Below the pieces are notes generated by a model. That model worked only from the letters and a program-made list of their open reading frames with translations. It did not search any database and was not told where the DNA came from. From an uncultured Collinsella sp. (GTDB taxonomy: Bacteria; Actinomycetota; Coriobacteriia; Coriobacteriales; Coriobacteriaceae), in contig CALAMG010000031.1 of assembly GCA_937925715.1 (NCBI GenBank), positions 36,394 through 100,393 of the forward strand: a stretch of DNA of 64,000 bases, given 5' to 3'. Shown here in pieces: positions 44,812 through 52,718 of this stretch. Made by a program: the position numbers and the translations under genes. Each line of letters begins with the position of its first letter. The first letter of the stretch is position 1.

Positions 44812-45807
44812 CTAGGCGCCGATCTCGGGCAGCTCGGGAACATTGGTGTCGCCCGTACGGTCGCCGATGCAGATCTGCCACAGCTCGGTCCAGGTGCCAT
44901 TGTCCTCAATCTTCTTAAGGAAGTCGTTGACAAAGGCGACACCGTCGGAATCGAGCGGCAGACCGATGCCATAGGGCTCCTTGCTGCCGAAGGGCTTGCC
45001 GGCAATCTTGTACTTACCGGGCTCGCGGACCAGGGCGCTCTGCTGCATGTTGTTATCGATGACGTAGGCATCAACGCGACCCTGCTGGAGTGCCTGGCGG
45101 GCCTCCTCGTCGGTCTTGAACTCCTGCTGGCTGGCCTTGGGAACGAACTCCTCCAGGATGGCGGGGCCGTTGGAGCCGGACTGGACGGCGACGTTCTTGT
45201 CGGCCAGGTCGTCGACGCTCTTGATGTCGTCGTTATCGGCGAGCACCAGGATGGCCTGCTGCGTGTAGTAGTAGGGGCCGGCGAAGGAGACGAGCTTCTT
45301 GCGCTCGTCAGTGATGGTGTAGGTGGCAAAGACAGCGTCGACCTGGCCGTTCTGCAGGACGGACTCGCGTGTGTCCGAGGTAACCTGGGTGATCTCGACC
45401 TTGTTCTCGCCCAGAATGTAGTTGGACAGGAGCTGCGCGATGCCGGCATCGAAGCCACGGGTCTTGCCGTCCTTCTCGTTGAGGAGGGAGAAGAGCGTGG
45501 AAGTCTGGACGCCACCGATCTTAAAGACGCCGGCGTCCTTAACGGCCGTAGCCCAGGTGCTGGCGGCGATGGCGTCGTCATCGGCCTTGGGGCCGTTGTC
45601 GACGAGCTTGTCGAATGCCTTAGCGTCGAGCGTGGTGGAAGTCTCGGTATCTTCGGAGCTCTTGGAGGAATCGGCGGCGGAACCCTTGTCGGCCTCGGCG
45701 CTGGTGTCGGAGCAGCCGGCAAGACCAAGGCCGGCGACGGTTGCGAAGGTGACGGCAACGAAGCCGCGGCGGTCGAGAACGACCTGCTGGGAGAGGTTCT
45801 TGCTCAT
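44812..45807 (-). CDS. gluB: Glutamate/amino-acid-binding lipoprotein (GluB type)
   Basis: 331 aa. The signal has a twin-arginine-like DRRGFVAV (12-19), a hydrophobic run and a lipobox LAGC with Cys32, followed by a Ser/Asp/Glu-rich linker to about 65. The mature domain is a type 3 solute-binding fold (GFDAGIAQLLSNYIL..VDAVFATYTITDERKKLVSFAGPYY). RR plus lipobox suggests Tat export with lipidation, to be tested. It feeds the GluCD-GluA transporter. A good -35/-10 pair lies 44 bases upstream. Confidence 0.9.
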   Translation of the reverse strand: MSKNLSQQVVLDRRGFVAVTFATVAGLGLAGCSDTSAEADKGSAADSSKSSEDTETSTTLDAKAFDKLVDNGPKADDDAIAASTWATAVKDAGVFKIGGVQTSTLFSLLNEKDGKTRGFDAGIAQLLSNYILGENKVEITQVTSDTRESVLQNGQVDAVFATYTITDERKKLVSFAGPYYYTQQAILVLADNDDIKSVDDLADKNVAVQSGSNGPAILEEFVPKASQQEFKTDEEARQALQQGRVDAYVIDNNMQQSALVREPGKYKIAGKPFGSKEPYGIGLPLDSDGVAFVNDFLKKIEDNGTWTELWQICIGDRTGDTNVPELPEIGA

Positions 45808-45850
45808 GGTAGAACACCTTTCTCAATAAAATCCCTAGCGGTTGAGTAGA

Positions 45851-45880
45851 GTTATACCCTATCGTGCTCAAATGGGTCAA
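45851..45880 (-). promoter_or_regulatory. Promoter of the gluBCDA operon
   Basis: On the minus strand TTGACC (45875-45880) and TATAAC (45851-45856) with 18-base spacing, 43 bases before the gluB ATG. The nearby partial repeat ACCAAAAAGGGACAGG (45926) belongs to the GGGACAG group. Confidence 0.7.
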
Positions 45881-45991
45881 CACGAAATAACTCAGAAACA
45901 TACTTACCTTATGGGTAATTCTACCTACCAAAAAGGGACAGGCACCTTTGTGGTGGTCCTGGCCGATGCGGTGGCATGCCTTGCTGCTTTG

Positions 45992-46207
45992 TCTCAATCT
46001 GTAACATCTGCAGCCGTTTTTGCCGAGTAACTGTTACAGATTGAGATTTTCTCTTCAGGGGGATTCGAATGTCTCGATCTGTAACATCTGGACGGACAAA
46101 AGGTCTCTATCTGTTACAGATCGAGACAAACGTCGGGGACTAAGATGTCTTGTCTCGATCTGTAACAGTTAGACGGGAATTCGGGCCCTAGGTGTTACAG
46201 ATTGAGA
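45992..46207. repeat. Regular array of six 15-bp sites in alternating orientation
   Basis: TCTCRATCTGTAACA occurs at 45992, 46072 and 46153; its reverse complement at 46032, 46112 and 46193. Spacers between successive sites are 25, 25, 25, 26 and 25 nt with unrelated sequences, so starts are 40-41 bp apart. The only variable base in the repeat is A/G at position 5 and its partner. Read as RNA it makes three 15-bp hairpins with 25-nt loops. It lies downstream of dxs and upstream of the gluB promoter. Confidence 0.92.
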
Positions 46208-46225
46208 TAATCGCGCCGCGAAAAT

Positions 46226-46263
46226 AAAAACCTCCGCGGGGGTGCTTCCCTTGCGGAGGTTTT
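46226..46263 (-). terminator. Terminator of dxs
   Basis: AAACCTCCGC (46228-46237) pairs with GCGGAGGTTT (46253-46262), with A/T tracts on both sides, so it can work in both directions. Confidence 0.85.
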
Positions 46264-46264
46264 C

Positions 46265-48046
46265 TTACTCGTTCAGTAGCCTTGCGGCTTCGGCGGCCAT
46301 GTTCTCGACCGTCATGCCGTTCTGTGCGAGCAGTTCGTTGGGGTCGTAGCGGTCGGGGAAGCCCTTGGCGATGCCGAAGGTGCGCGTGCGCAACGGCGTG
46401 CATGCCAGATAACATGCCACGCGCTCACCCCAGCCGCCGTCCAAGACGCCGTCCTCGAGGGTGACGACAACGCGATGCTCGGCGGCAAGGCTGTCGAGGA
46501 ACTCGCGATCGAGCTCGGTTGCAAAGCGCGGGTTGACGAGCGTGGCCTCGATGCCGTACTCGGCGGCCAAGCGGTTTGCCACGCGCTCGCCCAACTCAAA
46601 GAAGTCGCCGAGCGCAAGCACGGCCACATCGCGGCCCTGACGCACCACGTTGTAGCGAACGGCGCTATAGTCGGTGTCCTCGGCAGGCGCCAGATCGGGA
46701 CGGCTCACCAGGCCAATACCAGGTACACGAATCGCCACGGGATGCTCGCGGTGGTCGAGCGACCAGCTCAGCATGGACAGGTATTCCTCCATGCAGACCG
46801 GCGCCAAGTAGTGCATGTTGGGAAGAGCGCCCAGCATGGAAATATCAAAGAACGAGAGGTGCGTCTCGGATGTGGTGCCAAAGATCGACGCGCCAAACAC
46901 CAAGATGGTTGCGGGGGCGTCGTTGAGGCACAGGTCGTGCCACAGTTCGTCGTAGGCGCGCTGCAAAAACGTGCCGTACACACCAAAGACTGGCTTGGCG
47001 CCCGAGCGTGCAAGCGCGGTGGCAAAGGTCACGGCATGCTCCTCGGCAATGCCCACGTCGACAAACTGCTTGCCGGCGGCAGCGCGAAGCTCGGGTGTAA
47101 AACCCATGATGTAGGGTGTGGCGGCCGTGATGCCCACAACCTGCGGATCGCGCTCAATGGCAGTGCTCAGGGCCTCGCCCGTTATGTCGGCATAGGTGCG
47201 CGGTGCGGGCTCGCTCGGATGGCCCGGGCAGAGCTTGCGTCCAGTCGCCATGTCAAACGGACCCACGTGGTGCCAGCGTTCCGGGTCGCTCTGGGCCGGC
47301 TTAAAGCCCTTACCCTTGGCGGTGGAGACGTGCAGCACGATGGGGTGATCGATATTACGCAGTTCCTGCAGCGCGTCGACTAGGGCCAACACATCGTTAC
47401 CGGCGTCCAGGTAGCGGTAGTCGAGCCCCATCGCGCGGAAAATGTTGCGCTCACAGGTACCGTTGCTGGCGCGCAGCTCGGCCAGATTGCGATAGAGGCC
47501 ACCGTGGTTTTCGGCAATGGACTGGTCGTTATCGTTGACGATGATGATCAGGTTGCTGTCGAGCTCGGCGGCATTGTTAAAGCCCTCAAACGCCAGGCCG
47601 CCCGAAAGCGAACCGTCGCCAATAACGGTAATGACGTTATACGTGTCACCCGCCAGGTCGCGCGCGTGGGCAAGGCCGCAGCCCAAGCTCACCGAGGTCG
47701 AGGTATGCCCCATGGCAAACAGGTCGTGCTCGGACTCGTCGGGATTGGCAAAGCCAGAAGCCTCACCATAACGCTCCGGATCGATATAGGTGTACGCGCG
47801 CCCAGTCAGCGCCTTGTGGGCGTAGGTCTGGTGCGACACGTCAAAGACAATCTTGTCGATGGGGGAGTTAAACACGCGATGAAGCGCAACCGTAAGCTCA
47901 ACGACGCCCAGGTTGGGGGCAACGTGTCCGCCGACAGCGGCGGAGCTTTCGAGGATGGCGTGGCGAATCTCGTCGCAGAGCTGCGGGAGCTCGGCGCGAT
48001 TAAGAGCCTTGACGTCCTCGGGCGTTGTCGTTTGCGTAAGCAGCAT
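46265..48046 (-). CDS. dxs: 1-deoxy-D-xylulose-5-phosphate synthase
   Basis: 593 aa, slightly short for DXS (about 620). Thiamine-diphosphate motif GDGSLSGGLAFEGFNNA..VNDNDQSI (about 142-173), KGKGFKPAE-like segment, and GIAEEHAVTFATALA of the transketolase central domain. It condenses pyruvate and glyceraldehyde-3-phosphate to DXP, first step of the MEP isoprenoid pathway. No other pathway gene is adjacent. The ribosome site is weak (ggag 12 bases before ATG 48046). The 228-base gap upstream has a GGCAAAACGTTTTG palindrome near 48173 and nothing else clear. Confidence 0.93.
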   Translation of the reverse strand: MLLTQTTTPEDVKALNRAELPQLCDEIRHAILESSAAVGGHVAPNLGVVELTVALHRVFNSPIDKIVFDVSHQTYAHKALTGRAYTYIDPERYGEASGFANPDESEHDLFAMGHTSTSVSLGCGLAHARDLAGDTYNVITVIGDGSLSGGLAFEGFNNAAELDSNLIIIVNDNDQSIAENHGGLYRNLAELRASNGTCERNIFRAMGLDYRYLDAGNDVLALVDALQELRNIDHPIVLHVSTAKGKGFKPAQSDPERWHHVGPFDMATGRKLCPGHPSEPAPRTYADITGEALSTAIERDPQVVGITAATPYIMGFTPELRAAAGKQFVDVGIAEEHAVTFATALARSGAKPVFGVYGTFLQRAYDELWHDLCLNDAPATILVFGASIFGTTSETHLSFFDISMLGALPNMHYLAPVCMEEYLSMLSWSLDHREHPVAIRVPGIGLVSRPDLAPAEDTDYSAVRYNVVRQGRDVAVLALGDFFELGERVANRLAAEYGIEATLVNPRFATELDREFLDSLAAEHRVVVTLEDGVLDGGWGERVACYLACTPLRTRTFGIAKGFPDRYDPNELLAQNGMTVENMAAEAARLLNE

Positions 48047-48274
48047 CGTTGTGGGTTACTCCATGCGAATCGAGCGCCGGCGCTCCCTCGGCCGGCACAA
48101 TTGCACAAAACAGTCTCGCACATTTTGGCGTTTGATATGTGACGGCGGCGCGGTAATTCGCCAACTGGCGGGGCAAAACGTTTTGTCCGATGCCATACTA
48201 GTAAATTCGATGATGATTTTATTCAATGCGTGCAGTCCGTGGTTTGCCGCCGTGAGCCGCTGGAAGGAGGCAGC

Positions 48275-48832
48275 ATGTCCAGTGCCGTTCGTGCCGAGAA
48301 AATCGCGCGCGAGGTCGACGATGCCGCCCGCCAGCTGGCCCAGGCAGGCCGCTTGGACCTGACGCACGAGTTTATCCAGCATGGTGACGTGACGGTCTAT
48401 GCACATGTGACTTCGGTAGCGCGGGCGAGCCTGTCCTTTGCCGAGCGCTTGGGCCGTGCTGGCATTTCGGTCGACCGTGCCTCGCTGCTGCGCGGAGCCC
48501 TGTTACACGATTACTTTCTCTACGATTGGCACGACCCCGACCCGAGCCATCGACTGCACGGATTTCGGCATCCGTTTTTTGCCCTGGCACGTGCGGAGGA
48601 AGATTTTGAGCTGACGTCGCGCGAGCGGAATATTATCGTGCGGCATATGTTTCCGCTGGTGCCGGTGCCGCCGACGTGTCGTGAGGCTTGGATTGTATGC
48701 CTGGCAGATAAATGGTGCGCGCTGCGCGAGACGGTCGCCGGCCGTCTGCCGCGCAAAGACGACGCGAACGATTTGAGCGAGGGCTCGAGCGACGGCTCGA
48801 GCAAAGATTCGAGTGAAAAGAGGAGAGGGTAG
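48275..48832 (+). CDS. HD-domain protein
   Basis: 185 aa. Candidate metal ligands are His44 (YAHV), His78-Asp79 (LLHDY), His near 98 and Asp in CLADKWCA (about 153). The set fits a small HD phosphohydrolase; substrate unknown. The C-terminal 25 residues are Ser/Asp/Lys repeats (EGSSDGSSKDSSEK). ATG 48275 has aaggaggcagc upstream. The next gene begins three bases after its stop, so the two are coupled. Confidence 0.82.
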   Translation: MSSAVRAEKIAREVDDAARQLAQAGRLDLTHEFIQHGDVTVYAHVTSVARASLSFAERLGRAGISVDRASLLRGALLHDYFLYDWHDPDPSHRLHGFRHPFFALARAEEDFELTSRERNIIVRHMFPLVPVPPTCREAWIVCLADKWCALRETVAGRLPRKDDANDLSEGSSDGSSKDSSEKRRG

Positions 48833-48835
48833 ACG

Positions 48836-49855
48836 GTGGGGACCGCGATCGACATGGCATTTGACGGCGCGACGCTTGCCGCCTGTCCGCTTTCGGCACT
48901 GGTGCTCTCGTTCGTCTTCTACGGGTTTTGCGGCTGGGCATGGGAATCGACGGTCTGCGCCATGCTCAACCACGGACGCTTTGCCAACAGCGGCTTTTTG
49001 CTGGGACCGTGTTGCCCCATCTATGGCGCGGGCGGCATTGCCTGCTGGCTTTTGCTGCGCGGGATTCCGGATGCGTCGAGCCAGTTTGTCGCTGCAGCGC
49101 TCGTATGCAGCGTGATTGAGTACAGCGTAGGCGTGCTGTTGGAAAAAACAACGGGCGCTCGCTTTTGGGATTACTCGCACCTGCCGTTTAACTTGCACGG
49201 ACGCATTTGCCTGTACTGGGCATGCGCGTTTGGCCTGGGTGCGCTGTGCATTTGCCGTTTAGTGGAGCCGGCGTTGCTGGGGCTGCTTGGTCATCTGCCG
49301 GTGCTGATTGTGCGGCTGTCCGCCTTTATCGTCGCGGTCGCGATGATGGTCGACGCGTTGTGCTCGCTGGCGAGCTGGCGGCGTCTGTCCGATCAGCTGG
49401 AGCGCGTCCGGGCCGACCTTGCCGACCGCATCAATGAGTCGCTTGCCGATGCCTCGGACTCAATGCTCGAACGTATTCCCGATTCTACGATTGACTCGGT
49501 GGCACAGACGCACATCCGTAGCCGTGCCGTTAACGCGTGGCTGGCCGAGCTGGGTGACGCCGCGCTCGATGCCCTGCGCGAGAAGGCTTCGATGCCGACG
49601 TTTATCGCGGATGGTGCTCGCGGCCTGGCGCTTGCCGCCCGCCGCGTGGCCGATGCCGCGCCGAACATGCCGCGTCCGTCGCTCAGTCGTCGCCTTGCCG
49701 GCAAGCGCATGAGCCGTCCGGTGCCAAGCGTGTCGCTCAGCCGCCGCGACCTGCGCTTCTTTAACGCCTTCCCGCGCCTGCGCATCAATCGCTACGAAGG
49801 TGTCATCCGCGCTACCGACCTCCGCGACCGAGCCCGCGAGCTGTTCCGCCGCTAG
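48836..49855 (+). CDS. CmpB-type putative ABC transporter permease (PF06541-like membrane protein)
   Basis: 339 aa. Five or so membrane helices in residues 15-185 with the family pattern FYGFCGWAWESTVCAMLNHGRFANSGFLLGPCCPIYGAGG (about 29-66) and GARFWDYS..FNLHGRICLYWA. The C-terminal 150 residues are soluble, rich in Ala, Arg and Asp, helical. Function of the family is not established despite the transporter name. GTG start 48836 follows aggagaggg. Coupled to the HD-domain gene. Confidence 0.8.
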   Translation: MGTAIDMAFDGATLAACPLSALVLSFVFYGFCGWAWESTVCAMLNHGRFANSGFLLGPCCPIYGAGGIACWLLLRGIPDASSQFVAAALVCSVIEYSVGVLLEKTTGARFWDYSHLPFNLHGRICLYWACAFGLGALCICRLVEPALLGLLGHLPVLIVRLSAFIVAVAMMVDALCSLASWRRLSDQLERVRADLADRINESLADASDSMLERIPDSTIDSVAQTHIRSRAVNAWLAELGDAALDALREKASMPTFIADGARGLALAARRVADAAPNMPRPSLSRRLAGKRMSRPVPSVSLSRRDLRFFNAFPRLRINRYEGVIRATDLRDRARELFRR

Positions 49856-50052
49856 CCGGGACGGGGTGGGCCGGCTCCTGTCGTCCTTGCGTTTCCCGTT
49901 GGTTTCGCGCCCGTTGCCGCGCCGTTTCCAAGATTGCGGCGTCGTTTCCATTCGACAACGCTGCGTTTAACAACGCCGTGTCTGGTCTACACCAGTTGTC
50001 CCTCGGCCGCATTATGGGCGCCGACAACGTTCATACGACCAAAGGGGAGCGA

Positions 50053-51330
50053 ATGTACGATACGGGATCGACAACGTTTATGCTCGTCTGCACCATGCTC
50101 GTGTTTTTAATGACACCGGGCTTGACGTTTTTCTATGGCGGCCTGTCCAGGCGCAAAAATGTCATCAACACCATGCTTATGTGCTTTGGCGCCATTGGCC
50201 TGGTTGGTGTGCTGTGGATTGTTGCCGGCTGGTCTCTGGCCTATGGCGGCGACGGTTCCAGCCCGTTTATTGGAGGCCTTGACCAGCTGCTGTGCCTGCC
50301 GGTGCTCAACCAGGTGCTGCAGGCGGCCGAGGGCACCGCGTCGGACGGCGCCGTCTACCCGGAGATCATCAACATCGCCTTCCAGATGGCGTTTGCCATG
50401 ATCACGGCCGCTATCGTCACGGGTAGCCTGGCAGGTCGCGTTAAGTTTGGCGCTATGGCAGCTTTTCTGGGCATTTGGCTGCTCGTGGTCTATGCGCCGC
50501 TTGCCCACATGGTTTGGGGCGGCGATGGCTCCTTTATCGGTGACATTATCGGCGCACTCGACTTTGCCGGCGGCGACGTGGTGCACATTTCGTCCGGTCT
50601 TACCGGCCTGATCCTTTGCTTAATGCTTGGCCGTCGTCGTGGCTTTGGCATGGTGAGCTACCGTCCACATAACGTGCCGTTTGTGGCGTTGGGCGCCGGC
50701 CTGCTTTGGTTTGGCTGGTTTGGCTTTAACGGCGGCAGCGAGTTTAAGGCCGACGCCGTGGCGGCGCTCGCCATCCTCAACACCGTGACGGCTAGCGCGG
50801 CGGGCATGGTCTCGTGGCTTGCCGTCGAGCGCGTGCACACCGGTCGCCCCACGCTGGTGGGCGCCAGCACCGGTCTGGTTGCGGGCCTTGTGGTGGTCAC
50901 GCCCGGCGCGGGCTTTGTCGAGCCGTGGGCAGCGCTGGTCATGGGCCTGATCGTCTCTCCCATCTGCTACTTGGCCATCAGCCATCTTAAGACCAAATTT
51001 GGCTACGATGACGCGCTCGACGCGTTCGGTTGCCACGGCATTGGCGGCATCCTGGGCGGCGTACTCACGGGCCTGTTCTGTGTGCCGGAGCTCTCGTGGA
51101 CCGGTAAGGGTGGCCTGTTCTACACGGGCGACGTCTCGCTGCTCATCTCGCAGATTGTGGGCATTGTGGTAACGGTCGCTATCGTGCTGGTGCTCGACTT
51201 GGTGATTGCCGCGGTGGTCAAGGCACTGTTCCACGGCAGCCTGCGCGTGGACGAGGCCGACGAGGCGCTGGGCCTGGATGCGAGTCAGCACGGCGAGAGC
51301 GCATATCCTTCGTTCTCCGGGCTCGATTAG
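50053..51330 (+). CDS. amtB: Ammonium transporter
   Basis: 425 aa, eleven helices. Twin-His pore: His178 in GDVVHISSGLTGL and the His in FGCHGIGGILGG (about 336). N-terminal MTPGLTFFYGGLSRRKNVINTML and the YAPLAHMVWGGDG segment are Amt signatures. ATG 50053 has aaaggggagcga; a longer frame lacks support. glnK follows 212 bases downstream, the usual pairing for PII control of uptake. Confidence 0.95.
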   Translation: MYDTGSTTFMLVCTMLVFLMTPGLTFFYGGLSRRKNVINTMLMCFGAIGLVGVLWIVAGWSLAYGGDGSSPFIGGLDQLLCLPVLNQVLQAAEGTASDGAVYPEIINIAFQMAFAMITAAIVTGSLAGRVKFGAMAAFLGIWLLVVYAPLAHMVWGGDGSFIGDIIGALDFAGGDVVHISSGLTGLILCLMLGRRRGFGMVSYRPHNVPFVALGAGLLWFGWFGFNGGSEFKADAVAALAILNTVTASAAGMVSWLAVERVHTGRPTLVGASTGLVAGLVVVTPGAGFVEPWAALVMGLIVSPICYLAISHLKTKFGYDDALDAFGCHGIGGILGGVLTGLFCVPELSWTGKGGLFYTGDVSLLISQIVGIVVTVAIVLVLDLVIAAVVKALFHGSLRVDEADEALGLDASQHGESAYPSFSGLD

Positions 51331-51337
51331 CAGCTTC

Positions 51338-51424
51338 CCCAAGCACCGCACCTTGCCGTTCAATCGTCGCTCACGTACTTAAGTACGCTTCGCTCCTCTT
51401 TCACGGCAATCTGCGGCACTTGGG
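51338..51424 (+). repeat. Long two-storey hairpin, family 2 copy A (3' of amtB)
   Basis: Outer pairs CCCAAG/CTTGGG, CCGCA/TGCGG and TTGCCGT/ACGGCAA (51338-51359 with 51403-51424) separated by CA/CA and CC/TC steps; constant loop strands CGTTCAATCGTCG (51357-51369) and CTCCTCTTTCACG (51393-51405); inner palindrome CGTACTTAAGTACG (51374-51387). It begins seven nt after the amtB stop, same direction. Shares the loop strands with 34855-34958 exactly. Confidence 0.87.
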
Positions 51425-51542
51425 AAACCTGCTAAGACCAGTCAGTTGATTTTTTATGATCTCTGAGGTTGGTTTGCGGTACCTGGGAAACCCGTGCCAT
51501 GTGAAGGACAATTCATTTCTTTATTAAAGAGAGGAATTCACT

Positions 51543-51881
51543 ATGAAGAAAATTACGGCGATCGTTCGTGCCGAGAAGCTTGAGGTTCTTAAAGACGCGC
51601 TGTTTGCTGCCGATGTTCGCGGCATGACTATCAACCAGGTGCAGGGCTGCGGTGCACAGCATGGCTGGAAGGAATACGTGCGCGGCAACGAGTTGCTTGT
51701 CAACACGATCCCTAAGGTGCAGTTCACGCTCATTTGTGCCGATGAGCATGTTGACGGCATTGTCGACATCATCTGCAACGCCGCCCGCACCGGTGCCGTC
51801 GGTGACGGCAAGATTTGGGTCGAGCCGGTCGAAGAAGTCATCCGCATCCGTACCGGCGAGCACGGCCCCGCCGCGGTGTAG
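51543..51881 (+). CDS. glnK: PII nitrogen regulatory protein without the uridylylation tyrosine
   Basis: 112 aa, aligned without gaps to E. coli GlnB over the first 60 residues. T-loop QGCGAQHGWKEYVRGNELLVNTIPKV (34-59) has Leu51 where Tyr51 is uridylylated in enterobacteria, and B-loop TGAVGDGKIWVEPVEEVIRIRTGE is normal. PII proteins sense ATP/ADP and 2-oxoglutarate and block AmtB when nitrogen is ample. Here control must work by ligand binding only, at least without modification at position 51. ATG 51543 follows aaagagaggaattcact. Confidence 0.92.
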   Translation: MKKITAIVRAEKLEVLKDALFAADVRGMTINQVQGCGAQHGWKEYVRGNELLVNTIPKVQFTLICADEHVDGIVDIICNAARTGAVGDGKIWVEPVEEVIRIRTGEHGPAAV

Positions 51882-51955
51882 GATCGACCACCTGTCATCC
51901 GCAACGTTAAAATGCTGCAATGAGGCACAAGACTTGCGTTGCGGATGGACGGATT

Positions 51956-52618
51956 ATGGGTCGTAATAAATATCCCGAGGAGACGGTCGCGAAGATTCTC
52001 GACGCGGCGCTGGAGCTATTCTGCGCACAGGGTTATGAGGGGACGAGCATTCAAGATATCGTCGACCGCCTCGATGGCATGACCAAGGGTGCTATCTATC
52101 ATCACTTTAAGAGCAAAGAAGAGATTTTCAACGCCGCATTTGATCGGGCAATGGCTCCGATTGTTGAGCGCCGCCGCGCGACACTCGGTGCTGGCAATAT
52201 GACGGGAGCCCAAAAGCTCAAACGACTTTATGCGCCCGAGTCCGTCGTTCCGCAAATCGATCTATGGGCTCGCATGCATCCTGCGGCAGATCCGGTAAAA
52301 AGCTCGCGGCTGCTGGCGATGCAGTACCAAGGTTCGTTTGACGAGTCGGCCGATGGCTATCTCCTGCCAGTGATCGAGGAGGGCATCGCCGACGGCTCCA
52401 TTGCGTGTGCATGCCCACGCGAAGCGGCGGAGGCGGTATCGTTGTTGGCGAATCTTTGGCTGTTGCCGCTGTTCCGTCCGCTTGAGAACAAGGGTCGAAT
52501 GCTCGCTCGCGCGCAATGTTTGGCGCAGATGGCGGCCGCGGTGGGGCTCGATTTGGGTAATGAAGTGCTCCAGACAACGGCTCAGATATGGGACGTATGG
52601 AACCGTGCTGGGTGGTAA
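51956..52618 (+). CDS. TetR-family regulator
   Basis: 220 aa. HTH at about 28-52 (GTSIQDIVDRLDGMTKGAIYHHFKSKEEIF), followed by a helical ligand domain. ATG 51956 (MGRNKYPEE) is the likely start; upstream codons lack homology. It is followed by an MFS transporter gene, and two copies of an ATACATAC-N5-GTATGTAT dyad stand in the gap, so it probably represses the transporter until a ligand binds. Confidence 0.88.
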   Translation: MGRNKYPEETVAKILDAALELFCAQGYEGTSIQDIVDRLDGMTKGAIYHHFKSKEEIFNAAFDRAMAPIVERRRATLGAGNMTGAQKLKRLYAPESVVPQIDLWARMHPAADPVKSSRLLAMQYQGSFDESADGYLLPVIEEGIADGSIACACPREAAEAVSLLANLWLLPLFRPLENKGRMLARAQCLAQMAAAVGLDLGNEVLQTTAQIWDVWNRAGW

Positions 52619-52620
52619 TA

Positions 52621-52705
52621 TAGATACTGACGGTATGTAATTGATTTGTAAGGGTAGCCACGGCTGCCCTTTTCAAGTCATTAAATACATACTAATGGTA
52701 TGTAT
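52621..52705 (+). promoter_or_regulatory. Two putative TetR operators plus a small terminator between tetR and the MFS gene
   Basis: TAGATAC-TGACG-GTATGTA (52621-52639) and the perfect ATACATAC-TAATG-GTATGTAT (52685-52705). Between them AGGGTAGC/GCTGCCCT then TTTT (52651-52674) looks like the tetR terminator. Confidence 0.75.
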
Positions 52706-52718
52706 AGGGGGCAGGCTT

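Noticed and set aside
45992..46207. CRISPR array
   Set aside because: Repeats alternate in orientation and are only 15 bp; no cas gene or leader is near. Kept as a separate unexplained array.
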